NCBI GenBank assembly: GCA_006503535.1
Contig: QYRS01000008.1
Span: forward strand, 2,108,001 to 2,172,000
Direction: 5' to 3'
DNA from: Arthrinium phaeospermum
Taxonomy: Eukaryota > Ascomycota > Sordariomycetes > Amphisphaeriales > Apiosporaceae
Length of the DNA: 64,000 bases
Part shown: positions 31,633-43,484 of the stretch, one piece after another
Layout: each line of letters opens with the position of its first letter
Position numbering within the stretch: position 1 is the first letter of the stretch
Notes under the pieces: model-generated
Told to the model about the DNA's origin: nothing
Seen by the model: the letters and a program-made list of their open reading frames with translations, nothing else
The model's database searches: none
Translations under genes and position numbers: made by a program

Positions 31633-32849
31633 TATGATGTGATGGGATTGGAACGATTGGTCTTTGGCGAGTTGAGGATGGTAGGTCGGTTGGGAGTAGG
31701 AGATCGTCTAGGTATGAACGATCTTCTTTTTTTTCCTTATGCGAAGACCTGCTTAAGGTTACAAAAAGCAGGTGGGTATCAAAGTGGATGTTCGTGATGT
31801 AGATGGTTTGCTTCCTAATGTTCTTCGTCGTTGAAGGGAATTCCCAAAGTCTTTATTGACGGTGACAGGTGCAAATTGTGTGAAAGTGGGGCTGCATGGC
31901 TTTCTGCCTTTGACTTTTGATATGCTGTACTACCAACCAAGAGCTCGGTACCTTGGTGCTGATCGACTACGCTTCAATTTTTCTCTTCTCGTAATACTCC
32001 TGCGATGACTCAATGGCTCATAATGATCGAGCTGGACAATTTGCAACGCCACTCCGGTTGTGACTCGACTTCTTCTTCCCCTGACCCAGTGTCTTGTAAA
32101 CGATAGATACTATCCAGGGAGGCTTAGATATCTGTAGCCAAGTGTCTAGGCCCTGCCCAATAGCCAATGTAGAAGACTTCGGGTTGTACCAAGGCGTGGA
32201 GCAGCCATCATGTACTGCCCAACTGCTGCATCTGACTACTGCCTGTTAGGTTAGTAGGCACGATTCTGATTGGACACTGCCCCACGTCCCGGGCGATGTC
32301 ATTATGGTTCATAATTGTCGTGTGACTAATCGGCATCAAGCGCGCAACCGACAGGATTAGAATGGCATGGCCTGGCATACACATAGCATTTAGCGCTGGC
32401 ATCATTACGTGTAGGTAGTTATCATCTTTGGGCGCATTATCCGTGATATATATTATATACGATAATGACTATGGCACCTTCATCGCTTCGAAGATGCATG
32501 CGCGTAGTCAACAGTTACAGCATGAATGGGACGTGGACCGCTATGCTGAAAGCGAAGATTCAAATATCAACGACGCTACGTCGTACTGGGTATCTCTTCA
32601 ATGCACGAAATGGGGTATATTCCCTTCAATCCCATATGGCTCGGCTCGTCCCTGCAAAGCCTTGTGCATAATCTTCGCCTCAACGTATGTAGCGAACAAC
32701 CCGGAACGCCTTGATGCAAGTCCATTCCATGCCATGACCCCCAACACATGCGGAAAAAGCAACCTCCCTATGCGATTCTGCTCCAAAAACACCATTCTAT
32801 TATCATCAAAGTTCGTACTTCATACTGCGCCTTCTCCTTCCCGCTCTCG
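31633..32849. other. Intergenic between two minus-strand genes
   Basis: Promoter and leader of tif6, and 3' UTR of the next upstream gene. The plus frame at 32428-32913 partly overlaps the neighbouring CDS on the other strand and is not gene-like. Confidence 0.5.
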
Positions 32850-34834
32850 CTACCTCAGCTCGACGTTCGGGAAATATCTCGGTCCTGCGAATCCTTTCGC
32901 CACCACAGCCTGAATGTCGATATTGGAAGTTGGATCCCGATGCGGACTCCACATCTTGAGCAGAATAAACCTGCCAGAAACTGGAGGGTCAAACTTGATA
33001 GTGCATCGAGACTTGTCCCTCTCGATGAAGAATCGCGCATGTGGCGCCATCATCACGCCGCTCTCGGGTTGTTGCGACATCTCCCTGGACGGAGTGCTCG
33101 TATCTAAATCCACCAAAGCGCTTCGCCGTGCCCGCCGTGGTCGACGATAAATGTCCGAGTTGCCGATGAGCCCAAAGTCGTCGAGATTTGCTCCGTCGTC
33201 ACTACTGTCGCTCTCGAAAGGTAATGAGCCGATCCTTGGTGTCCGCCAGTCTGGCCTAGTCAAACCATCGTCGGCATCATCCTCATCATCACAGTCGATA
33301 TCTACCCGGAAGGGCGGCGGTGTGATGGTGAACTCCGCAGGAAGTTGCGCGACCTGGTAGTCGTTATCTTCGTCGTCCAGCCCCATATTGTATAGACGCC
33401 GAGCTCGCTGCTGGGCTCTGGTCATTGTACTCCCGTCCTCATTGTGCCGAATCGAGATGATGGGCGCCAGTGGTTGCGACTCGCGCTCGCGCCGAGATGT
33501 ACTTTTTGGCGGCATGTATTGGATTTGATATTGGGCCGTCCGTGCCAGGAGCTCATCTTGGTTCATTGAAACGAAAACCATGCCCTCTTGAACCGGCGAA
33601 GTATAGTTGGATCGAGGTGCTCTAATAACCAGCTCCTTCAGGGTGAATACAGTAGCGCCCTGGTGTCGGAGCACAATATTGCACCGTGGCCCCTTAGTGC
33701 AGTATACCGTGGGATCATTCTTCAGGATATTCTCGGCAGCATAGCTCTGACCATCGTCCGAGTAAATACCCCCGTCACAGCTCACCATCTCCATGGTTAG
33801 CGTGCCGGGCTCGACCTGGCCGAACTTTCCGTACCTAAACCCCTTGAAACCAGTGGCCAGTCGATCAGAGTCCAGCTTGCGTCTCTTGGCCCGGCGGCCT
33901 TCATCGGTAGATTCCAACGACTGCAAAGGGGGAGATGGAAACGAAAGCTCCGAATAAGAATGTGATGGTGTATATGACGTATTCGTAAAATCTAACAATG
34001 CCCGTAGTTGCGTGTCTGGTTCTCCCTCAAATTGTCGTTGGGAATAGGCACTGTCCAGTTGCGAGTGTCCCCGTTCTATTCGGTTAGCCCTAGAACGACG
34101 AGGGTTTTGCTGCTCAAACAATAACTGCATCATATGGTCGGACTGTTCGTTGGAACCGCCGCTGCTGCTAATCGTGGGCTGGTTTGCGGTAGCAATGCGG
34201 TTCCTATCCGAGAATCGGTCAGAGCCCCGCGGCCACCGGCTGTTTCTTCCCGGGACGGACGACGACCCAGGTGCAGACATCATTGGGGGACGCCTGCTCG
34301 AGGTAAGAGAACGAAGTGGAGGCAAGGAGGGCGTCCCCGAGTTTGTAGATTGCTGCGGTTCTCTCGAGAATCTGCGACGGGGATCCGAGGCATTGTTATG
34401 CGCCTCGGAAGACATACTCGAGAGCGACGGCGAACGTGAGGGCACAGTAGAGGCCGTCGCAGAGGCGGAAGCAGAAGCAGAGGCCGAGGCGGAAGCCCAA
34501 CGGTTCAGGTGGCTTCGAACGAGATCCCTGCGTGCGCTTTGGACAAGGACTGGTCGTCGGTGGGCGTTTGCGTGAAACCTCTCGATGGCTCGGAATAGCT
34601 CGCCAGATGGGCTTATCTCGGCAGATGTTGAAGTTTGGTCATCGAGAATGGAGCGGATGATCTCATCAGCAGAGCGATGTCTGTCAGTGTCAGATGTGCG
34701 CTCAGCTTGATTGTTCGACTGAGTACCGGGGGCGTGTTAGCATGGAGAATTCGAGAGGACGTGAGGAACAGTCTACATGGGATGTTTCCCGAGGTGTCAT
34801 GCCCTGATAGGTGGGACTTGATTGTACATACCAT
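32850..34834 (-). CDS. Conserved unknown protein; start codon alone on its exon
   Basis: I place the ATG at 34834-34832, immediately followed by a GTATGT donor, with exon 2 from 34718 to 32850, giving 623 aa. Exon 2 opens in frame with SNNQAERTSDTDRHRSADEI and shows clear coding sense (ISPSGELFRAIERFHANAHR), so a start at the later internal ATG (34415) would lose about 140 coding residues. The acceptor ends CTCAG, with a GCTAAC branch point 17 bp before. A Ser-Ala repeat follows, then a disordered Ser/Arg region. From about residue 320 there is an ordered segment: GFRYGKFGQVEPGTLTMEMV, SCDGGIYSDDGQSYAAENIL, NIVLRHQGATVFTLKELVIR. It pairs with the C-terminal KFDPPVSGRFILLKMWSPHR and YFPNVELR. 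The pattern suggests a beta-sandwich of discoidin/APC10 type split by an acidic insert, but that is inference and I cannot name the family. Confidence 0.7.
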
Positions 34835-36865
34835 GAAGCGACAAAGGACGAATCGGCGTTTGCGTAATGGGGTCAGTGGGCGAACAAAAGGCCGCTTGTT
34901 CCAGGCAGGTTGACACAAGTGGCTAGGTAGATACTTTGGGATCGTGGGTTATTAGAGCGCTCGTGGTTGGCCGTCATATCACCAAGCATGGATTCGGACA
35001 TGAAATTAGAATCAGGACAGGAAGGGAATCTGGGAGGGCCAGTGCCGCGGTGGAAGTTTGAGGATTGTAGAATCAATGTTCAAGGAGTGAAACCTGCAGT
35101 CAGCGACTCAGACGCGGGCGGCAATCAATTCATGGTTCAGGGAATGACCGAGTAGGTGTTATGTGCGGGATCAATCAAAAGGGCAGGTCGAAGGTTTGTG
35201 TGTAGTGTGGTGTGCCTTTCCGCGGCGCTCCTTGCCATTATTAGCTAATGCTTCAGTTGGCTTGCTCTGCAAGTCTGCCCTTTTTACGGGGGCGTTTATT
35301 AGTGTAACTAACCGCGGGGTCATGCCTGCCGTTAGGTTGCTTGGAATGATGTAAGGTCAGGTCGAACAAACAGTTGGTACGTTTAAATATCAATTTCGGT
35401 TGATGATATGTTACACTGATCTGAGTAGCGACGTGTCAAATGGCGAAGGCTATTGAATCGATCATCAGTGCCATGGGGCCTACCTATCTATCCTATGTGA
35501 CTGTGTATCGACTAATAAGACCTGGGATACTCAGTGATCAGGATGGCATGAATGGGAAGCATCGTCAGTTGTCAGTTGTGGTGCAGGGCCCCCCATACAG
35601 CGCAATTGCCGTTTTCGGCTGCCTACATCCATTCCGCCATGGATCCGACTCAGACTAGAGTAGGCATGTATGTACATTCGCATATCCGCGTGTTCGTATG
35701 CGGCTTGACCCAGACCTAGAATATGAGGATGGAACTGATTTCATTTGGTTGAATCAATCTTCGATGTTCTCTAATATGCGCCCACAAATCTAAGAACACA
35801 TGCAACTACTCTTGCAGCGTTGTGAAATATTGGGCTGCTTCCAAAGCCCTTTGAGGTTGACAATAACTAGGACATGGATATTGCATAGACTCGCTGTAAC
35901 CTACCTATCAGCCTACCTCGTCATGCTTGTAGTTACTGTACATTCCGTACGTTCATTGGAAGATGAGATCAATGGAAATTGCCAAAGGAGGTAAGTTTAC
36001 CTGGCATAATAAAAATAGCGCATGCCTTGCATAGGTGCATGCTTTAATTATAGGCCGGGTATGAACGATGCATACGCCTGGCGCTTCAGACTCCAGACTT
36101 CAGTACATGACTTTTACTTAGGCCCAGACAGACCTGTCCTGCCCTGGGCTACCATCCGCTATTAGTTAAGTACTGAGGTCATTCGAAGACTGTCAGATGG
36201 GAATTTTGCAGTGCAAGCCGTCTCCACTTCTGCCAGTGCGTGCTTCAGCCTCACGCCAGCTTACAGTGTCCCCCAAGCGCAATTAATTCGGTTGCCGCTA
36301 AACCCCAAGAGACCTCTCGACTGACGCGCCGGTATGCACTGGATTGTGATAGATCAACTCAGTGACGATCAAGAGCCAGCGTGTACGTACAGAAACTGAC
36401 ACCTATCAATCGGCATCTTTTGCAGGGCAACAAGGCTGCGAAAGGGCAAGTTGGACTGCCGAAACACCTTTTGGAACCCGACGCTTGGTTTAATCAATCC
36501 AGGCCAATTAAGAACAGGGTCCTTTTGGATGCATCGAGTTTCCCGTTCTCGAGCGCAGACTAGGCGCGTAGCAGCAACAACCTGACATCGATTCTGCCTG
36601 CTTTTATTTCAGTAGCCCGATTGCGACCAAACTTGAGTCTTATCGCCAGCTCAAGATATTTCGACATCAACACCCACGCATCTCACCACAAGAACGAGAA
36701 ATTGTTTCCCGTTCATTCGTAGGAACCCTACCTACCTTGTCATCGCCGTAGCACCTCCGAAGCCTACGGTTGATTGATAAGTCCTCACCCATCCTGCATG
36801 CACATTTGCGCCGCCACCTCAACCACCCCAACACAGCATCGTCTCTTCCTTCACTCGCGCCTCAC
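34835..36865. other. Divergent intergenic region, 2.0 kb
   Basis: Likely promoters of the unknown gene (minus) and aos1 (plus). It includes the minus gene's 5' leader, with an open frame reading PLTPLRKRRFVLC before the ATG but no ATG of its own. The middle part, 35.4-36.5 kb, is relatively AT-rich. No gene or mobile element recognised. Confidence 0.5.
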
Positions 36866-36869
36866 ATGA
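36798..36869 (+). promoter_or_regulatory. Possible upstream ORF of aos1
   Basis: ATG at 36798 opens 23 codons and stops at TGA 36867-36869, overlapping the first in-frame aos1 ATG as ATGA. If the transcript includes it, reinitiation at either aos1 ATG (36866 or 36878) could be affected. The transcription start is not visible from sequence. Confidence 0.35.
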
Positions 36870-38510
36870 CCACAAACATGGAGGGCCAACAACAACCCAG
36901 CGAAACCAATCAGCCGGCCCCCGCGGCCCCCTCGGCTCCCTCGGCGCCTCTGCCGGAGAGGCCTGCCGAAAGCCCTGCCGCGCCTGCTGCCGCTGCTGCT
37001 CCTGCTGCGGCTCCCATTCCTGAACAGCCGCAGCCCGGAGATGCCAATGGAGTGGCTAACCATATGAGCATGCCGCTCCCTCCTATGGACGGGCACAACC
37101 CCATGCTTCCTGACCAGCACTCTTCTATTCCATTCACCCTTCCTCAACACCAGATGCCCGATGGCAATGGCGTGGCCTTCCATAACCCTGGAATGATGAT
37201 GATGCCTGGCCAGCCGTTCCAGTTTGCTGGTGTTCCAGCTCAGGACACCAACGGAAACGGCATTGCACACGGTCACGACAAGGTCATTACAGCTGGTAGG
37301 ACTTCCGCCTCGTCACGTCATCCGCATTGAGATCACATGACTAATACATATCGCAGATGAGATTGCCCTTTATGATCGCCAAATTCGGCTCTGGGGAATG
37401 CAAGCACAAAAGCGAATTCAGGGTGCCACTGTCTTGCTCATTACTATGAGAGCGCTGGCCAACGAGATTGCCAAGAACCTTGTGCTTGCCGGAATCGGCT
37501 CACTCACCGTCGTAGACGACCAGCTGGTCACCGAAGCCGACTTGGGTGCCCAGTTCTTCTTGACCAAGGAACACTTGGGTCAGAATCGGGCACAGGCGGC
37601 AAGTGAGAACATCCGAAAGCTGAACCCCCGCGTACAAGTCTTTGCCGATGCCGAGAGCATCATGGCCAAGGGCGCGTCTTACTTCGCCGGGTTCGACATC
37701 ATCATCGCCACTGATCTGACCCCTACCACCTTGGCCTTCATCAACACAGCCACTCGCCTCCATGGCCGCCAATTTTATGCTACGGGAACGCATGGGCTCT
37801 ACGGCTACATCTTCAGCGACCTGATTGAGCACGATTATGTTCTCCAGCGCGACAAGGCCAACATCCCTACCAAGATCGGCGAGGAGACACGCTCTCGGAG
37901 CGTCATCGACGTCAAGGAGAAGGAGGAAGGCGGCAAGAAAATTGAGATGGTCACAAAGCGCGAGCTGTACTCGACGTGGGACCTGGCCTCGGAAACGAGC
38001 ATGCTGCCTGCCGAGTACCAGGGCTCCAAGCGCCGCTTGAAGACCGTGACACCGGCTCTTTCGTGCCTGCGCACCCTCTGGGGCTTCCAGTCCACACACA
38101 GCCGCAATCCCAAGCACGACCGTTTGGATCTTGAGTATTTCGTGAAAAGGGCGACTTCGACACACGCAAGCCTCGGTCTTCCGGCCGAGACCCTCAAGTC
38201 CGAATTCCTGCGAAAATTCCTCGGCAACGTGGGCAGCGAGATCGCCCCGGTGACGGCTGTTCTGGGCGGCCAGCTTGCACAAGATGTCATCAATGTTCTC
38301 GGTCAAAGCCAGCCGCCGATCCAGAACATGGTGGTCTTTGATGGCGACACCATGCAGGCTCAGATGTACCCCATGCACCCCGAGGGGCCTCTGGGCAGAG
38401 CCCAGCTTCAGCTGGATATGAGCATGTCTATGGGCGGCATGCCGGCGGTCCCTAATCCCGACCCCAACATGTATGCCCAGTTCCCGGATATGACGAACAC
38501 GCAAATGTGA
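36866..38510 (+). CDS. aos1: SUMO-activating enzyme E1 subunit Aos1 (SAE1)
   Basis: Exons 36866-37295 and 37357-38510 encode 527 aa, or 523 if translation starts at the second Met (MEGQQQPSETN, 36878). The E1 adenylation-type fold begins at about residue 144: EIALYDRQIRLWGMQAQKRI is the classic Aos1/Ubl-E1 entry. It is followed by VLLITMRALANEIAKNLVLA, IGSLTVVDDQLVTEADLGAQ, FFLTKEHLGQNRAQAASENI and near the end LGGQLAQDVINVLGQ with NMVVFDGDT. Aos1 pairs with Uba2 to adenylate SUMO. The N-terminal ~143 residues are an added low-complexity extension (Pro/Ala, then Met/Asn/Gly with three NG[VI]A-H repeats), absent from yeast and animal Aos1. Length is therefore well above the usual ~350. The intron has donor GTAGGA and acceptor TCGCAG, and restores ITADEIALYDRQ. 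Confidence 0.93.
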
Positions 38511-40306
38511 TGGGCAGTCTGACGTTTTGAGCTTGGAAATGATGGGCCTGTGGGGGTGGAAGTGGCCCGCCTTGGAAGGAAGGTTACGCTGAGATACGCT
38601 GAGAGAGGGAGAGCGATATCTTCGGTGACTGGTTCGCCGAGGCCGTTTGTAATCTTTTGAGATCTCTGCGAAAGAAAAACCACCCGGTGTGCCTAGCGTT
38701 AGAAGCTGGCTGGCATACTATTTTTTCTGATTCTGGTGAACAATACCCAACGACGTGCCCTCGAGTTATGGGGCGTGTAATATCTACTGCGCTTTGGCCT
38801 TTTTCTTCTTCTTTTCTCTTCTTCCCTTTCCCCCCAACCTCCTTTCACTTCCTTTGCATACAGGATGACATCCCACACATCTCTTCGCCGATGCATACAC
38901 ACACACACAGAACATAATGAGGAGGAGAAAGAAGGAAAGAACAGACATTGGTAAATTTGTACATTAGGCGAAACAACCAAGCAACCACGATAGGTGGACA
39001 AGATGAGATTTGGATTGCAAACTGGCATGATTAGCTTATGTGCGCGTGTCAAGTGTATATATGTGTGGGTGACTAGGTCCTCGCTTCGTCTCTGTTGTAC
39101 TCTGGTGTTAGTGGTCGTTGTTTGGCAGGCGGGAACGTAGCTTTCCTATCTCTGAACCCTTTCCATACTCCTCCAGATTTTCCATCCAACCAGCTTGATT
39201 TGGTTGAGGTTTACAATGGGATTATCTAAACACTGGGCATGCTATCACGATCGCATCAGTACTTCTAGAGCTCGGTGAAGTGATTAAAAGTCCGCTGTTT
39301 TTATTATTACCACATCCTAGAGGATGTATACACTTCTTTTTCTTCTTCTTCCCCTTACCCGAAGACAGATAGATAAGACGGACACGGTTGGTCGATTGTC
39401 TAGTGAAAACGACAACAATAACAACATCTCTGAGCATCAATCACCACCAGTGTGACCACACGAAACCCCCGCCTCCCAAACCCCGGGATCTAAACCAGCT
39501 TAGCATCACAAACACACCAAGCAAACCCCTCCGCATTTTCAGAGAGACCTCCGCCCCCCGCTACTAAAGAACTTCACAGAACGGACTTTATAAACCCTTC
39601 AGAAAGAGAAAAGTGACGAGTGGGAGAAAAAGAGAAAACACCATAGACGCAAGAAGCAGTTATTCCCATTGCTCTCTCTTTCTCCCCCTTGCTCCCTGTC
39701 CATAATATGATGATGATGATGATGACCGCCAACTCCAAGACACACAAAGTTCCATGCAAAAAACAATGGAGGTACACACACAGATCTATCTGTGGTCCGT
39801 CCGATTCCCCTTTCCCCTTCCTATCCCCCCTCAAGTCGCGAGCCAGGAAAACAAAAAAGAGACAAGGAGGAAAAAATCGATTAACAACAAAACGCAAGGA
39901 CGCTTTCTTTTTTACCAACAGTCCTATGAAACGAAAACGATGAAGCCTTTCCTTGCTTGCCGTGGGCTCCCTTGCCAATAAGACAATGATGATGATGCGG
40001 TGTGTGTATATACCCTATGTACAAATAAACCAATTACTGGCTACGCTATGCTCCGGCGGCGGAAAAGAAGGAGAAAAGAAAGAAACAAAAACTAAATCAG
40101 ACTAGGGTGGGGGTATGCTTTCTCTGCTCCGCGGAGCAGTATATGGGATGAAAATGCCATGGGGAATAGAAACCAGAAACCAGAAAAACGCCGCTGATGT
40201 GGATATGCAAATGTCCGCTGGGGAACAACAAGATTAAAAACGATTGGTGGGTAGGGAGGAGGTTTAAGGCGAGGTGGTGGTGGTGATGGACGGGGTGGCG
40301 AGGTCT
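38511..40306. other. Convergent intergenic region
   Basis: 3' UTRs of aos1 and the large minus-strand gene. Contains a CA repeat near 38893 and an (ATG)n tract at 39706-39724. The 117- and 134-codon frames here are not recognisable. Confidence 0.55.
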
Positions 40307-43300
40307 CTACTTTGGAGAGCCGGTATCTTCTGCCGAGCCTTCCTTCTTCATGCCCCGATTTCGGCTCTTGGACACGTTGTTGACAGACCAGCCCCGGATC
40401 GTGGTTGGGCCACTTCGCGGAGGAGGCTCGTTGGCCGTGTAGTCTTTTATAGAGCCCTTGGGGTCGTAGTTTGAAAGACGCAGCTCAGATCCTCCGTTCT
40501 GGACCCAAGGGCGGCTATGGGCCATGGGAGCAGCAGCGATCTTGCGATACTTGCCCGCGTTCTGGCCGTTAGACGACGTGCTAGAGTTGCGTTGTCGACC
40601 GTTGGCCGTAAGAGGGGGGGATCCGGAGGGTGGTATGGGAGGTGAGGGGCCCATTGGCGCAAGCTGCGCGTGTCCGGGCAAGGGCGGCGACATGGCAGGG
40701 TAAGGTGCCAACGTGGGAGGTTGCGGAGGGCCGTTGTACATCATGCCTGCACCAGGGGGTCCGGGGGGTCCGGGGGCCATTGGAGGCATTGGGGGTCCCG
40801 CCTGAACAGCCATAGGTATCATGGTATTCGGCTCATGCATTGAGAAACTGTGGTGAAATGCGCGGTGTGGTGCAGGAGGATAGAAGCTTCCGGTATTTGT
40901 TTGCAGCATGCCTCTTGGCGAGCCGAACTCTTGAGGCTGGGGTTGCGGTGCAGGGCCTGGCTGAAGCACGGGAGGGCCAGCAGGTGCCAAAGCTGGGGGA
41001 GGCGCAACAGGTGGAGAGCCTGAACTCGGTTGTGCCTGTTGGATATCAAGAGGGGCATTTGATGACACCCCACCAGTCACGGGCTTCTCTCTCTTTGCTG
41101 GCCGCAAAGGAGGAAGGACTGGACTTCCCCTTCCAGTACTTTGTCCGGTGAAAGGGTTGCGCGCAGCGGGCGTATGCGGCCGTGTCTCGGGGTTGCTTGG
41201 GGGAGCAGGTGCAATAGGCGCGTAACCTGGCGTCGGGTTCAAAGCTGTCTGCAAGAACGCGTTCGACGATGGCGCTTGGGGGGCTGGGGGCGGTTGACGA
41301 GGAGCAGCAGGCATTGGTGGGACCATCACTGCTGTGTTCTCTCCACCACGGGGCATCTCCGCCGGAGGAGGCCGATACAGCTCTGGTGTCTCGGATACAT
41401 CGGCTAGTAGTGATAGACCAAAGGTGTCGACAACAGCTGGCATAGGTGGGGGCGCAGATCCTGCGGTCCCGAAGACATCTCTCACGGCATCATAAGGCCT
41501 TGACGCCCGCTGGGTGGAAACAGCGACTTGGGGGCGTTCATCCTGCTCAAGAGCCGCGGCAGCCTCCAAGACGGTGCCGAAATTTCTGGCCGTGATAGCT
41601 TCGTCTTCGGCTGCGCGAGCTTCGGCCTCATGTGAAAGGAAGGCCATCTCTTCGTCTTGCTCGTCGTCATATGCTTCTGCTTCTTCCTCTGATTCGGTCA
41701 GAAGTCTCTCCTGAAGATCGCGCTCCCTCTCACGCATCTCTTCGGTTGTGATATCATCCATGTCAATGCCTAGCTCTTCGCAGAAGGACCCCAGCATACC
41801 AGACATTCTGTTTTTGCGGTCATCGGCCTCCAGTGCCTCGTCCACGTTCATAGGTCGGACTGAACGCGCTGCATGTAGAGTGCTACCGTTGGGTGTGACG
41901 GCAACAATAGGCTTGACGCTATAGTCGCGCTCGCCGGGCGTTTCCGACTCGTTCACAGAGTCTGGGAGGAAAAAGCCATATTTGGGGTGCAGCCTGTGTT
42001 TCTTGACAATCTCAGGATCTAACTCATCATCCTCGTAGTCAAGTACATTGTAGTAGGCAATTGTCTGGTCGAGGTGCCAGTTGCGCGAATTGGGCTTGTC
42101 AAGGAACTTGCCCCGCGATGCCTTGGTTGCCTTGCGAGACGAGTCGTTGGTTGAATCACGGAAGCCAATGTCTTCTTCCCCGAACTGGAATTGGCAGGGT
42201 ATTATGAGCCGGTTGTTGGCCTTGGGTCCGCGCTTATGTAGTTTTCGAACGCCCCACGCGTCTGGATCCGATGCTCCTGTTGGCAGATCGGGCAAGTCTT
42301 TCTTATAGACCGGCTCGAAGGCGTACTCTGAGCCCTTCACCTCAGAAGCTGGTGACTGGCCTTCCTCAAGAGGGGTCGGGGACGGAGCATTGGACTCTGC
42401 TTCGACCTCGAGTTCTGTTTCAGCCGACATCATACCGCCGATATGACGAGGTCGAGGGGTTGAGCCATCTTCTCCGTTGGCCTCTCGAAGCTGTCCGCTG
42501 CGAGTGCTGCTGCTGACATGCTTCTTGGGGTCCGGTTGGCCGTCAGGGACATCGTCTGCTTTCCGCTTAGGACCTGATCTAGGCTCTGGCTTCGGCTTCT
42601 TTTGGACGGTACTCCTCATAGCAGATGTCTTGGCGTTCTCTGCCAGTAAGCTCGGATAAGGCACCTCGATGCCATCTTTGAAGACCACATAGGGGCCTTG
42701 GTCATTGGCAACGGCATCTGATTCCTCAACATACTCATACCGGTAGTCAGGTACCTAGTTAAACGGTCAGGACACGATATAAGGTTTTGTGGGGGGGAGA
42801 AATTGGGACTCACGTTAACTCCGGCGCCTTCACGAAACAGTTCCGACAAGATAGTAATGCGGTTAGCAACGCCATCAAGTAATTCCTCGGTCACGTAATT
42901 GAAACCGTTCTGGATGGGTGTCAGAAACTTGGTCAAGCGAAAGCAGCAGCCACGTATAAATAGCTTTGGTGGTAAGTATAACTGACCTGGAACTTTTGAT
43001 GGCTGATCTCGTTGTGGATATGGTATTCGTTCTGGGCGAGGTTAATACGCTCATGCATGACAGCCTTGACTTCCTTGATTCGCGCTTCCAGCTGGTCCTG
43101 AAGTTGTTGTTTGATGACGTTGAACTCGGCGACTTCCTTGTGAGCGCTGGGGTTATCAATCATACGATTGATGTTGAGCTCGGCCAGCCTCTCCAGAGCC
43201 GGCTTGACGGCGCTGGCGACCTCTGAGTAGAGCTCCTTGAGTTCTTTTTGGCGCTCATGGGCGGCCTGAACTCGGCTATCATCATAAGTCTTGTTGCGAC

Positions 43301-43484
43301 CACGGCCCTTGCCACGGCCGCCCCCACGGCCACGACCAGGTTTGCCGCGGCCTCTTCTGGCGACGGCAGGTCTGGTGGCAGGGACAGCTGAGGTGGTTGT
43401 GGTGGTTTTCCTGGTAGAGCCAGCTCTCCCTTTGGCCGGACTGGGAGCCGGGGAGTCGGCAAGTTGGGCGTTGTCATCCATCAT
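40307..43484 (-). CDS. Large proline-rich, probably nuclear protein of unknown function
   Basis: Three minus-strand exons: 43484-42987, 42909-42814 and 42754-40307, giving 1013 aa. The N-terminus has a Gly-Arg/Lys tract (RRGRGKPGRGRGGGRGKGRG) near residues 44-63, resembling AT-hook or RGG-type nucleic-acid-binding sequence. A helical region follows (RQKELKELYSEVASAVKPAL; LQDQLEARIKEVKAVMHERI), then a conserved-looking NGFNYVTEELLDGVANRITI and YRYEYVEESD. The middle has a probable bipartite NLS (KKPKPEPRSGPKRK), a module with RLIIPCQFQFGEEDIGFRDS and a long acidic Glu-rich helix (EEMRERERDLQERLLTESEE). The last ~400 residues are Pro/Gln/Ala-rich, ending RGWSVNNVSKSRNRGMKKEG. The layout looks like a chromatin-complex scaffold. 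That is inference from composition, and I do not recognise the family. Splice sites (GTCAGT, GTGAGT) keep frame. Confidence 0.75.

Noticed and set aside
37500..38504. 334-codon minus-strand ORF opposite aos1
   Set aside because: Antisense shadow; aos1 has full family support on the plus strand.
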